Shown: positions 1-12,375 of the stretch, piece after piece
Layout: the number at the start of each line of letters is the position of its first letter
Numbering within the stretch: the stretch's first letter is position 1
Assembly: GCA_002224055.1 (NCBI GenBank)
Contig: AZLU01000005.1
Coordinates: 248,001 to 312,000, forward strand
From: Pezizomycotina sp. ARF18
Lineage: Eukaryota; Ascomycota
Length of the DNA stretch: 64,000 nucleotides
Direction of reading: 5' to 3'
Position numbers and translations under genes: made by a program
Notes under the pieces: model-generated
Told to the model about the DNA's origin: nothing
The model's input: only the letters and a program-made list of their open reading frames with translations
Databases searched by the model: none

Positions 1-387
1 CGGTGAGTTTTCCCCATTTGCTTTTTTTTTTTTTTTTTTTGAAATACTTTCCTTTAACAGGTATACCTAGTCGATGAAGACGACTGTTTTATGGAAATCT
101 AATGCTCTACTTAACGAAGGTGATTGTTGCTTGTTACTAAACTCGGAATTACTTTGTCGAGACTGAATATATCCAGACCAAGGTCGTAATATCTACTAGC
201 TGAATGATCGCTACAGGATACATCAAGACCAGGAATCGTTTATATAAAAATACAAACAAATCTTATATATTTCTTGATACTAGTTGTGGCAAAGTACAAA
301 AGGAACAATACGCGGTATATATGTAGAAGCAAAGGACCCGGGCCTTTGAAAATCAAGTCACCCGATGTGCTAGCATTAGAACTCATG

Positions 388-2565
388 TTGGCTGATATAT
401 CTGCGAACTCCGCTGTGACATCGCCTGATTTAATCTTCCTGGCTTTCGTCCTACTACTAATGCCGTTCCTGCTCGAGCTCCTCTGCCTGGTTTGCTTCCT
501 TGGGCGCTCCCTCGGCGTATATTTTTTCCGTCTTTGGCGATCTGCTTCGCGACAAGCTAACAACCCATTGTCACGATCTTAAATTAAGGATTATGTTCAC
601 CGCATTAGAAATTATCCTTAGGGATTCCGAATCACATCTTTGCTCCTCGAGAGGACGTCGTTGGTGACTATGATAAGTTCTTGGGCTAACTTGTTCTTCA
701 AGATATCGTCAACCCGGGACTAGACTACACTCTCCTTGTTGTCGTTATGGTGGGTAGAAAACGGATTTAGAGTTACCTTGCCAGCGTCCGCGGAGGCGTA
801 TGCGGGAAGGGCCTTTTTGACATCTTTATGCTGTTGTTCCTCTATTACAACAGCGGTGCTAGGGGTCACACGGGGGTATGTGATTCTGGGAAATATCTAG
901 CGCGCAATAGTACCCATGGCTGTCAGGCGAGATAGGTCTAGCAAGGAAATATCGCGCGGCATATTAGCCTCGTCGAATAGTTGTTCCTCGATCGTTATCT
1001 TGTATTTTCGCGTCGGAGGACGCGACTGTCCGTCAATGTTTATAATTCTTTATCACGGTTCTTCATCTTTTTCAAGTTCTCTCGGAGACGAGGGAGCGCA
1101 AAGAGAGACAAGGGTTATAAGAGTTAAGCGTGGAAATCTCGTTTAGCGCAAATTAACTTGATATGCTTCGGTAACCGGACGGGTTCCTGCGCTGCCGGAG
1201 CATTACTGCATAACTCGTGTTGGCTAGTATATTCAAACTCAGCAGTAATATGCGTGTCCAATATCTTCCTCTGCGGCTTTCTCATAGCTCTAGTTTTTAT
1301 GCTCGTCACCTGGTTCATCTCAGCTAGATTTGTTGTAATACTCACCTTATCGACTGCGTCTTCGAGTTTGAATATTCTATGTTTAACTAGACATGGTAGA
1401 TCGGAGTTAAGAATGAGATATCCGATTATCGCATCATGCTCTGAAGTAGACTTGTTCATCAAAAGGAACACTATGTTTGTAACTCTTATTGGTCAGCGTA
1501 TCTGCATACTCGGCAGCTACTGAAGGAATTGTTGTGCCGGGCCGTTGGAACTCCTGCGAATCGCTAGTATATCTGCGAGGCTCGCTATGAATAGTTTTGG
1601 GGAACTTCCTCGACAACTTCCGCATGCTTTACGTTTTTATGTTGCTTGCCCAACGCTTCCCGTGTGATTAATTGTTTAAGAGCTTCAACAGGATATGCCG
1701 TTGACGCCGTCGAGGCTAGTATGAGCTAATATGACTTCAGCTGTTTAATTAACTTGTTCACCCTATGATGGTGCTCCTTGAGCTTTCTGTGGTGAGCGTA
1801 CTATTCCCCCAGAGGATCGCGTTAACAATGCTTAGGAAGGTTATAGCTATGGTGTATATATTTAGTCGTATCGCGAAGCTCGTCGTCCAGGCGTCGCTAC
1901 TACTATTCTGACTCGAGGAAGATATAAAATCGACTCTTTCGCGTACTTTTTCAGTAATCCAAGCGGCAAACGGCAGACATACCGGCGAGGGGATTACTAC
2001 GTGGACGCGGCTGACATGTATGCTTCCGCGCCCTTCTTAGCGACGAGTGCTGCTATGGGGTTCGCACGCCTGAGTGAGATTTTAGCTATAGGGAATAGGA
2101 ATTGTATGGAATCTAAGCAGAGAGTAAATAACTCAAACTATAATCTTGCCGTTACAGTGTACAATCCAGATATCAGAAACAGCGGAGAACTTTCTACCCC
2201 ATACGATGCTAAACGCGATTCAATGAAAACGCCGTGGGAACGGGATTCCTATGTGATGAGCAGGCTTTAGCTACAAAATATGTGTGCTTGCTACAACGTG
2301 TTGTTCATGATATCACGCGCTTCGGGGTGATTGAGGCGATATTAGAATGCACTAATCTTCGGTGTTAAAAGAAATATCGTATGTACGAATCGTTAAGATT
2401 GGGTAGTCGTTAATGGGCTCTACCGTACTAAGGGCTATCTGTTATTCGATACATATGTCGATGGATGTGAACTGTAGTCCGGTTATGACATCCGCCATCT
2501 TAGGAGTTCGACCCGCTTACATCCTGAGTGGATATACAAATTCGGCGGTTACGCCCGTCGTCTTC
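388..2565 (-). repeat. Degenerate dispersed repeat family (at least six copies)
   Basis: Similar stretches of 30-60 bp recur at about 388-450, 1220-1290, 1489-1525, 1561-1592, 2007-2035 and 2527-2565, with a possible further copy near 1712-1740. The plus-strand core resembles TATCTGCGAACTCCGCTGT. Read on the minus strand the copies give related short peptides such as VTAEFADIS, ITAEFEYTS, SVAAEYADT and VTAEFVYPL. The first two copies align over more than 60 bp by eye. The copies are irregularly spaced and highly diverged, so this is not a young satellite. Whether the peptide similarity reflects former coding or only shared DNA ancestry cannot be told here. Confidence 0.5.
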
Positions 2566-5310
2566 TGTACACGTAGATTATTACCATAGCTAAATAAATC
2601 TCAGCTCCTTCTCATTTCTCTTATGTGCATTTTTTTTTTTTTGGAGGATAGTGTCGGATCCGAATGATTTTCGTACTACATGAAGTATGATCGGAAAGGT
2701 TACGGTCACCTCACCTCAGCCTCCCTTTCGCAGTAGAATATTCCTTTGAAGCTCTTTAAAAGACTTTGCGTCAGTGGGCTTGTCTATATTGGAATTCCGT
2801 TCTTTGGCTGTTACTCTATGAAATGTGCTGCTTCAAGTTGACCTCTACAGTACGATGTCAGTCCGTCAGTCCTATGCCGGCACCGTAAGAGTTTGGCCTG
2901 CACTTTACCTTTACATTTCTATTTATTCATAGCGTTGATTGAGTTGTTTATTGCTCTTTCAGAGTCTGCTGTGACTGTCCCAATTACAATTATCGAAGAG
3001 GGATACGTTACATGCTTGACGTAATACCATGAGGGCCTAATTTAATTTGATTATCCCCGCGCTCATACCCCCAGTTTTTCCCCCTTTCGGAGGCTTGATA
3101 TACCGCCTTGTAGGTACTCACGCCTTCCTACTAGGGTATTTGGCAGTCGCGAGTTACAGAACCCAGTTTCCATCATTTGCTAGCAAAGAGGTTCCTTCGT
3201 TCTGGCATCTATCGCTCTCAGCACAATTTACAGAGTATGGAGCGTCGTGGGAGCTGCACTTGGGGTAACTGATGAATCCAACTTTATGAATCCTTTGTCA
3301 ACGAAATTGCATTTAGACCTATCTATTCAAGCTCTGCCAGTGGAATGGAAAAATCGATGGATCGAAGTTACTAGATTATGCTTACTGATCTTGTCGACCG
3401 TTGAGACTTTTTTGGGATTCCATTCCACCGCTATGTAAGTGTTGTATTAGCTGTGTATGCAAGTGTGCCTGCTTCACAGTAACGAAACTAGAGCGCGGTC
3501 TACGGAGTGATGTCGATAAACACATATCCTTGGGCCATATGGGCTCAGGGTTAATGGCTGATGTATGGAATCGCCAGGTAACAAACGCGACAATAAAGGT
3601 TATAAGGCGGTTCTCCTGCGACAAAAGAAAAGGTAAAAGAGGATTTAGCGTATAAGAGGGCTACACACGATTCTGATTATCATTATACATTTGTTGTTCC
3701 AGCTGGCAGTGGACGGAGGGCCCTGCTGCCTGAGTACTTGCTCGTTCCGCGACGGATACCCAGTACGTACATTTTTTCCGGGAATCCATGAAGCAGAGTA
3801 TCCATATTTCCCTCATTCCCGCCATGCGAAGGAATATAATCTCCCCGTTGTCGATTTCTCTCTAACAGCCGACAAGCTACCCATCCTGGTCATTCGCGGT
3901 GAGTGCGCTCGTGATGGTCATTGCAGTATGATAGAGTTGCCGCGATCCCTCTTGACGTATATTCCCCTTAGCTTGTACAAGTTTAGGCCTCGGAATTGGA
4001 GTTCGGCTTTATGGAGGGCTTTTCCAAGCCTTACTTTATGCCGCGCTGAAAGTTCGAGTGATAGTATCCGTCGTAATGAGTATCCCGTGATTGAAGATTT
4101 TGCTATGATTTACTAGTATTCTTTTTCATTGCTCTGTAAAACTCTTTCTAGTTTGCGTGTTACTGCATTTTTTTATTGCGTTAGTTCAGGTTCCTCTTGT
4201 AATCACATCCTGTAACCATTGCGGGAAGGTCTTTAAACATTTTGTATCGGTGTGGTGGAGAAGAGTCGACGGAGAATTGAATATCGGACTCTTTGTGGAT
4301 TAAGTCCGGTGATGATCGAAAATAAACGCTGCTGAACGCCCTGTTCTCCTTTTGGTGATGAAATTCTCTATACTTCCTGTCCGTGTCTCTACTTTCTCTC
4401 GAGAGTCAATAATTTATAACGCCACGAGAGCACCCAATGTATTCGATTACGAACGCCGAATCATATTATACTTGCCATGTCCGGTTTTTTCACATACCCT
4501 CTGAGGCTCCCTAAGTCTGTTGTCCATTTAAGTACTATCCTTGAGCTACTCGATAAACCAGGTAGCTGTCTAATAAAAAGGAAAAGGGAGTAGTGGTTGC
4601 TATAGGTCATCACCGCCGCCTGGATCGTTTTGACACAATTGTCTTACGTGTAAACAATCTGGAAAGCGTGGCTGTATGTACGCAGATCCATGTACATCGT
4701 AGAGGAGAAGCATGGCACAAACCATTTCATCTCAATCGTTCTGCGGGCATTGATCACGGTTGGCATTCTTTCTCCGAAAATAAGAAAGCGATTTATTGAC
4801 TATGGTATCAATGGATCGCTTTTTATTTACGTATCGCGCGACTTGAATAAATTATTCACCGTATAGTTACTGCCGTTCACTATACTTCTTTGACTGCTCA
4901 GCACGGTGTTCAGGTTCAATGGTGCGAGATTGGAGCCCTTTCCGACGTGACAGTTAGGCAGTGAAAACTATCTTTGTCAGGAGAAACCTTTGCGATCTAC
5001 GGGTAGGATGATCGGACGAGCGAAAAAGTATAAGCGGATATTATCGCGATGGAAATACGAGCGCATGAAGGCTTTTTTCATTGCTGTTATCAAAATTTAG
5101 AAGTAGATGGCGATGGCTATGGTTACTTGTTTAGTTGTTTGCTTGATATAGAAAAACGCGGGCGTTTGTGAAGAGGGGTTTTTTCGGTTTTTTTCGGTTT
5201 TTTTTTTTTTTTTTTTTTTTTCAAGAAAGTTTTTTTTTCCCAGTTAAAACTAGGGACGACAATTGCCCCACCCCTAAATTTCCAGTCGCGTCACTCGGGC
5301 ACTGCCAGCA

Positions 5311-5332
5311 TAATAATAATAATAATAATAAT
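5311..5332. repeat. (TAA)n microsatellite
   Basis: Seven or so TAA units in a row, about 90 bp downstream of a 24-nt poly(dT) run (5198-5221). No gene is near. Confidence 0.9.
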
Positions 5333-6966
5333 CGATATACAACCGTGACTGATCGCGAGTTCCGAACCCAAAGATTGATACATGTGCCCCAAGTTCAGAT
5401 CTGCCGACGAAGGCGGGGAGCTTTACCCCCAGGCGTTTCTATGGACCATGAGTATATCATCTTTCCAGGTTTTTACTCCATGGTTGAATATCAAATATTC
5501 GCAACACGTAATCGAATGCGACAGACGATGCATCTTCTAGCATCAAGTATTCGCTTCGGCCGCCTTGGTATTCTACAGTATATTTCCGGATGCCGGACAT
5601 CCCGCCCCCTTTTAAATTTGAACATTCCGTGATCCACTGATATCACCAAATCGTCCATCTGCGACGGATGCGTATTTTATGGCAACCGAACCGTCCCTCT
5701 TTTTATATTTCCTCGATCAGCTCTCCGCTTCTCAGGCTGTTCTACTATGAAGTTTTTCGGCGTCTAACGACGCTGCCGAATGTCTTTCATTTCTGAATTA
5801 AAATATCGCCATACGCTATTTTATCGTATTTCACCGTTACGGTTGTAATGAACCTCATTCGTCGGCATGTTTTCACAAGCCTTTTCATTATCCCTCCCAC
5901 ATTCTTCCCTTGTTTTCGTAAGTGCCCGTATGGAGCCAGCAATAGCTATAGTTACAGTAGCTGATCTTAATGGAGTGTGAAAGCCAATCCGTCCAAACTC
6001 GGAGAGCGCCGCGTTTCAAGCGTAAAATGTATTTAAGTTAAATTAGTATCAATTCAAGTTATGCCCAGAAATTTTCTTTTACGCGAGGTGAAGTGCATAG
6101 TAATACCGTACTGTTTCGATAGTCAGGGGTTCCGGACTGGATGCAATAGGAAGAGGGTCGCCAACCAGAAATATGCGAAAGGCATCTGTTCACTTTCGAC
6201 GCGCAATGCGATTTCCATTGCCCCTACGTATTCATTATATTGCGTACGCTTCATGCCAGTTGAGTCTCCACTATTATGTTTTTCAACGAGGTTATTAGTG
6301 GTGAATCGTATCTAACATGGGCTGTTTCGGAGGATAGTGGGAGTGCTGACTTGAAAGCGAGCATCCGCACGGTTATCAGGACATTGAGGCTCCCCTCAAT
6401 GAGCAGCTTCAGTCTAGACTTAGCGCCGTATAGGCACGCAGTTCGGTTTAATCCTAATGAACATTTCCCTCCGGTAAACATAAAATTAAAATTCATATAT
6501 CATCTCTTCTAAGCGGTACGCGACGTAGTGTAGCGCTACAACTACAGGCCGTTTCCTAATATCTGCTTTCAACGTTAAAGTCCATTATGCAGCTGATTGC
6601 ATTTTTTCATTCTTCTTTTTTTTTTTTTTTTTTTTCCCTCTTTCTTCCCTTTTCTCCCTGTTTTCTTTCTCCTTCCTGTTCGGTGTGAAAAATATGATTC
6701 AGTATGGTGTTTCGCAAATAATTTATGATTCGGGAGGCGGAGAGTCACGATCTTGTGGTCCGTTATATAAGATACGGCCCGGGCTTTAACTATTATCTTT
6801 GTCTGCCTTGAAGTTCTATCTTTTAGCTCCTCTATATTAGCCGCGCCTCTTGGGTCCCCGGCCCGATTTCGTGCCCCGTGATCTTGTCGGAGAATTTTCA
6901 TTTTACGTATTCATGAGAGTACCTTATCATGACCTTCGTGTAGGGCCTCTTATACGATCGCAACGG

Positions 6967-7006
6967 ACAAAGTGGGAAGTATGACCTGAAGTTGGTATCG
7001 CGGGGT
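6967..7006 (+). repeat. Diverged repeat, copy 1 (pair with 8045-8085)
   Basis: The stretch beginning ACAAAGTGGGAAGT matches, with scattered substitutions, a stretch 1,078 bp downstream. Both continue with a GACCT block and a short GGT/GAGT-rich block. This is one of two repeat pairs offset by about 1.1-1.2 kb, which suggests an old tandem or dispersed unit of about that size. Confidence 0.45.
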
Positions 7007-7586
7007 AAACGTTTTCGTATCTGACGCTTCTACTTCTGTGCTATTCACAGCTCGCTTCTTACTTGATTATACTTCGTTTTGCTGCTCTCTTTTAGTCACT
7101 CCGTTCTATCGTGGTTAGGGACTCTAAGAGCTAGACTACTATGACCCAGCTGAACTAGGCACCAGGTTAAATAATATTCAACCGCACACTCGTTCGTCGT
7201 CAGGAGATCACCATATACAATCCTGTCCGTTTTCCGACATCTTCCAAGCGTATATCTATTATCCTAATGCGTGGAAGTAGCGCGTTGCACTTACATCGGC
7301 GGGTCGTGTTATGCTGCTGCAGGGAGACCAGCTATTGAGCTATCCGAGACGTCTTCAATCTACCACTGCCCACCTGTTGAAAGGCTGTCAAGAGTTATAT
7401 CTCCAAGACCAAGACGAATAACAGTATCCGTGGTGCTCGACATCTCCACATGGTCGATTGATTTAATCCTATGCTCGCAGTGCTTTCCGTCTTCTATTCT
7501 CAGTTTTGGGTTTGCAGTAAAGGTAAAGAAAAATTTACAACAGTATCGTAGTAAATGCATATATAACTTTGCGTATTTATACGGAT

Positions 7587-7617
7587 AGTTTTTTTCGCGC
7601 AGTTTGCTACTGATTAT
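7587..7617 (+). repeat. Diverged repeat, copy 1 (pair with 8791-8821)
   Basis: It contains CAGTTTGCTACTGATTAT, an 18-nt exact match to 8804-8821, preceded in both by a short T run and CG. Similarity fades downstream into a GAAGA...TTT...GACAG block present in both. An 18-nt exact match is unlikely by chance in 12 kb. Confidence 0.55.
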
Positions 7618-8044
7618 CGATCGACGGGCTCACTTGCGTTGTTCGACGGTGTCACTCTAGAATTTGAAGATCTTTTCGACAGGGGACTACCAGATAATTT
7701 ATTATTATCTTGGAGTAGTTTTTTCCCACTTAGCAGCAGGATAGAACGTTAAGCCGTCCGAGCATAGGAGGGCGTACCCTTCAAATCCTGTCTTAATCAT
7801 ACGCCGCAATTCATTTCATATCTTTCTTACTACGCGAAACGTATGCAATTTTCTCCACCACCGAATTTACAGTATATTGTCCAGTCCGTAGATATTGACA
7901 ACGAGTACACCTGCGGTCGATATCGTCGCAGAATTGGCGCGGCCTTTCGGCTCCCTGTTCCCATATATCTGACCCAGGTTCTTAAAGACTAGGCTTTTGC
8001 TTATGAGTGCCCATTTTCCAAGTCTTCCCATTTAATCACGACGT

Positions 8045-8085
8045 ACAAGGTGGGAAGTCTGACCTCAAATTGGAGTCCCGGTGAG
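8045..8085 (+). repeat. Diverged repeat, copy 2 (pair with 6967-7006)
   Basis: The stretch beginning ACAAGGTGGGAAGT mirrors the copy at 6967. It is followed about 45 bp later by the 22-nt poly(dT) at 8131-8152. Confidence 0.45.
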
Positions 8086-8790
8086 ACCGTCTTTCGTGAT
8101 GACTATGCTTTTTTCCGCCGGGCCGCTTCCTTTTTTTTTTTTTTTTTTTTTTCTTGCAAGATATTTTTTTGAATTATATTTGTAAAGCTTTCTTTTCGGA
8201 CTCTCTGGTGACTTCTTTCGACATCCAATGGGTTTGTCGTCGTTGAGAACCTCGAGAAGTCTTCGAACACGCAAACATCTACGGATTAGGCATTGTGATT
8301 GATCCTTTCATCGAGGTGACATTGATTGTATGACGACCGTTTCCTTGGCTTTCTCCGGCTTTCATTCTTGGGTCGGCTCTCTAGAAGCTTCGCTCTACTC
8401 TCCAATATCTGACCAATTTATCCCTAGGGCCGCCCGTTCCGCAGACGCTAACTATAGGGGCGTTCTGAAAATTCTTTTAATTTACTGCTGCCTATCGACT
8501 CGGCACCTTTAAATACCTGGATCGTGTAACGAAAAATCAATCGTACTGCTAGCGGACGACACCCCTGTGCGGTCGATTATTTTAACTTCTGTATCTGCGG
8601 ACGAGAACTACATTGCGTCGAGTGTAATGTAGACTCGGATCCATATTTATCACGGCTAGAAAGTGAATGATCCGTCACGACTTTTTATCATACCGAACTG
8701 ATAGTCTTGATTCGCATATTCAGCTCAGAGTAAAGACGAAGAAGCATTTAAAGTAGTATCATAAACGCAATGGTCGAGTTTTATGAGATC

Positions 8791-8821
8791 GTAGTTTTTC
8801 GTCCAGTTTGCTACTGATTAT
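8791..8821 (+). repeat. Diverged repeat, copy 2 (pair with 7587-7617)
   Basis: Second copy of the 18-nt exact repeat, 1.2 kb from the first. The flanking similarity is patchy. Confidence 0.55.
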
Positions 8822-11338
8822 GGCCTCTGTGCAACGCGTCGTTCTTGAAGAACTTTGGACAGATGTGTGGTCGAGGCTGGTTTAATAACTAATATGGTTG
8901 AGGCCCTTGCGACCGGGCACGGACTACTAGTAGCAATAAGTGTAAACTGGCAGTTTTACGACGGAAAATATTAACGCTTCCAGGCTGTGGATCTCGTCGA
9001 AATAAAAAAGTAGATTTCGTGAACCGCTTGAAGGACTCCTCTTTCCTACCAATAGCTAGGGAGGAGCTGCTCTTTATATTTCCTTGTCCAGCTTACTCTA
9101 GTAGTAGGCATTTAGGTACGCCATTTGTCTCCTGCACAGGCTCTAATATGTTTTCGGCCATGCGGAGAAAAAGAAGAGATGGAATGTTCGGACGGCTTTC
9201 TAGGCTCATTCGTTCGAAGCAATTCAATTACGTGAAAGTTATCAACCGTCCTACTGCCACTGGGAGCACGCATCTTTCTCGTTGTAATTTATCGCTTTGC
9301 ACGAACAACTTGCGAGATTAGTCCGTCCCATTTCACAGTAATATCTCTAAGCAATGAATCTTTGTTTATACTTTTTCGTAGTTCCCAGCGGATATATCCG
9401 TATTATGGCTTGTAAGATACATAGAAGCAATCTTTTTTTTTTTTTTTTTATATGATGGCCGACTTTATTTACTAGCAAATGATTACATCCGCTGTGGCGT
9501 CGATCGCTCAAGTTGACATTTCGAACGGTATGTAGCGTAAAGTGTTCAATGTGGGGATAAATGATGAATTACTGTTTACATATCCATGCTGTCCATCTGC
9601 TTACTAGTGCTTTACATATAGATTCGACGCGTTGTTCTTTGCAATCGAGGTGCGTTTTGCTCATGTTCGGACTACGTACACACCCTGGATCGATGGCTCG
9701 ATAGGCAAAGTTACTGGACTATGCCCAGGGATGTTCCGGTGCCTCATGATTCTTTAGGATTACGTTTCACCACTAGGCATCGTCAGCCACGGTATACAAA
9801 TGAGTCTGCTTCAATAATGAAAGGCAGAATATGGTCTGCAAATTTTACGATGTCTGGCTTCAGGCTTGTATGACGAGGCAAGGATTAAGAATCGACAACG
9901 ATCTATGATGTCTTTCCCCTCGATGAAAGAAAATAAAAAAATAGCTAAGTATGTCACGGTCAATGGGGAGCTACGAGATATGTCTGATTATCGTCGTGGC
10001 GCAGTTTCTGAAGTTGAGAGCCGGGATAGAAGAACCCGCAGCTCGAGTAATCGAATGAGTATGGCGCTGGAACGCTTATAACGTCTTGTACCACATTTCA
10101 TTCGTATTTCCCACACCGCGAAGCAATATTATCTCTTCGTCTCTGAATTTCCTCTAAGCCTGTCGCAGGCTTCTGATTGACCGTCCGGAATCCGGTGCTT
10201 ACCAATTATATACTGGTAGGGTTTCTAAGCTTTTTTTCCCCGTATCTCTTCTCGGATAACGCGACGGACTTAGACCTTGCTTTATCGGCGTAACCTTTCC
10301 AAGCCTTATTATAGGAGCACGAACGTGCCAAGAACACATCGTGGATAATATGGGCCGACGTCATTTAAATTGTCATTACACTCTTTCCACTGCTATGTAT
10401 GCCCGGAGTCCTTTCAAGGCATCTTCTTTTCTTATGGCTTCTTCATATAGTGTTTGTTCATTTCAATTCTGCTGAGAGGCACTTCGCTCCGAAGTTTCAG
10501 TATCAAGTCAAGCGAAATAATCGACAGGGACTTAAATATTAGCATTCTACGGATTAACCATCATGATCTCCAGGAGATAAGGGGTGTATGAAGAGCGTCC
10601 ATCCACCTAGTGGGAAGATTACATATGCATTTGCCCGAGTGTTCTTCGCCATCAAACGTTATGTTCCTTGCCGCAGGTTTGCGCTACACCTACTGAACGT
10701 CGGATCAAGTTATGCTGGGGGGCAGCCGCTTCTACCGTCGTGTATCAATTATAAGGCTTCCCGACAACCGCCTTTGGGTTTATTTTCTCTCTGTCCAGGC
10801 AGTTTATCGATCTAGAATCAAGACGGGTAATCTTAGTCGCTTTTACTTCGCGCTACTCGATCCTTTGAGTTCGATTTTTTTCTATACTACGTATTGCAAT
10901 GTGGAGAAATATAGTGTCCCTGTCTTTAGCAGGACAAACATCGTGTCCCGTCCATTACACTACGGTATTCGTTTTTGATGCTCTATGATTACGTAGTGAC
11001 TTCTCGTCTAGCTTACTCTTCACTACATATAGGATGAACGGCTCCTCCGTGAATCGGATGTTAAACAGTTTAACCCGTCAAGTTTCCCGACGGCAATGTT
11101 ATAAACGACGTTTTTTATAAGTAATATAGACCGATCGTGATCTTAGATGGTCCCTACGGGTAAAGCGGGTAAACAATGAGAGGCGGACTCGGATGGCATT
11201 GCGTTAGAAAGAAATATAAGACTCGAAAGAGTTAGGTTATTTGCAGTATGAGAAAATCAATGTATTGTTTGTTTGTTTGCTGTCAAGTAAAAACGCGGGC
11301 CGCGCGGAAACTTTTTCGCTTCAATTTACTGGCTCGGG

Positions 11339-11365
<27 letters not shown>
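11339..11365. repeat. 27-nt poly(dT) tract
   Basis: Uninterrupted T run near the right edge of the gene-poor region. It is one of more than a dozen such A/T runs in the window. No flanking target duplication or SINE body is evident. Confidence 0.95.
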
Positions 11366-11369
<4 letters not shown>

Positions 11370-11796
11370 AAGAGAAAGAAAATATTCCCAATTGCTAGCT
11401 ACCGCAGTAGCGAGCACCGGTAAAGAACTGTTCTGGATCATTCTAACACGGGGAATTTGGGCTATTTTCTCAGGATCTAAAATTATTCATAGGCTCCCAC
11501 GGAATCCCGAAGACGAATCTACAGCTGATATCATTAAGCCAAAAGTCGAACCCGTCGTGTGTGCCCAGCCAATCCTCCGTCTCGTGGAAGCGATACAGCG
11601 GTCCGATTCTCTTTAGACTTTCCATCCCGATAAGCAATACAAAACGCTATAAACAATTGTTCCGTAACGTATATTAGCAAGAACCAAATCTAGGGGATCG
11701 GAGAAGAAACAAATCCTTGAAGCAAAAAGGCGCTTACGTGGTTTCCCCAGCGCAAAACTCCTCAACCACCTCAGGCATCTTATTAACACCTATATC

Positions 11797-12375
11797 TTAC
11801 AAATATATCCCGTCCTGCTCGTAGTGGCTCGCAGAACCCTGATGGAACCTCTTCTTCAATTTATGGTTCTGGTTGTCCTCCGTCTGCGTGCTGTGAACGT
11901 AAAACACGCCGTTGCCTTTACTCTTCGCCTCGCGAAATTCCGCCGGGGGGGGTGTAATTCCGTTATCGCGGACTTGTATGTTTTGGGGGTTGTTAGTTTG
12001 TATCGCGATAAAGCGGAGGTAGTCGTCCTCCGTACGCGCGTCGGAGGTCTGTGGCACTTGTTGGTGGACCAGGCTTGGATGATCGCTAAAGAAAAGGTCA
12101 ATTCTATATCCCTCGGAGAACGAAGGGACCTAAGGTGGATTCACGCGATTTTCCCTTCCACTCCTCCCCGATAACATCCCACAGCTCCGGATACGTCTCC
12201 ATGTGAACGCTCTTCCTAGCAAAGAATTCCGGCCCGCGGTCTATCTACGCTTGGCACAGGCGGTCCTCGTCGTAGTGCGAGATCGCGTGGTCGCAGGTGT
12301 ATTAGTAACCCCCGTCGCTCTGATGAGCGTGCGGAACTCGTCGGCGGATTGGAGCGGCAAGTCTACTCGCGACAT
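11797..12375 (-). pseudogene. Broken gene of unknown function
   Basis: Minus-strand coding remnant. An ATG at 12375 opens a reading frame beginning MSRVDLPLQSADEFRTLIR. The coding signal then moves to other frames, giving segments such as EFFARKSVHMETYPELWDV and a final 86-codon frame with TSDARTEDDYLRFIAIQTNN that ends at 11797. The segments are acidic and protein-like, and their order on one strand is consistent with a single gene of about 190 codons that has at least two frame changes and possibly an in-frame stop. I do not recognise the family. The neighbours are the gene-poor region on one side and A-rich intergenic DNA on the other. Confidence 0.5.

Larger units (their letters stand above)
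1..11796. other. Gene-poor region with degenerate repeats, no recognisable gene
   Basis: About 11.8 kb in which I recognise no protein family on either strand. Open frames are short; the longest are about 141-154 codons, which is close to what chance gives over this length. Composition is intermediate, with abundant CpG and TpA. CpA and TpG look moderately and patchily reduced, far less than in the Copia element at 21-26 kb. Several very diverged short repeats are visible (listed separately), along with poly(dT) runs at 22-40, 2630-2642, 5198-5221, 6616-6635, 8131-8152, 9433-9449 and 11339-11365. My inference is an old repeat graveyard, perhaps subtelomeric or pericentromeric; the sequence shows neither telomere repeats nor a centromere signature. 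Confidence 0.6.

Noticed and set aside
3691-4116. 141-codon plus-strand ORF in the gene-poor block
   Set aside because: About the longest ORF expected by chance over 12 kb in six frames; no motif, no intron signals, no signal peptide.
5168-5632. 154-codon plus-strand ORF
   Set aside because: Its first third is translated poly(dT) and a TAA microsatellite; the rest has no recognisable features.
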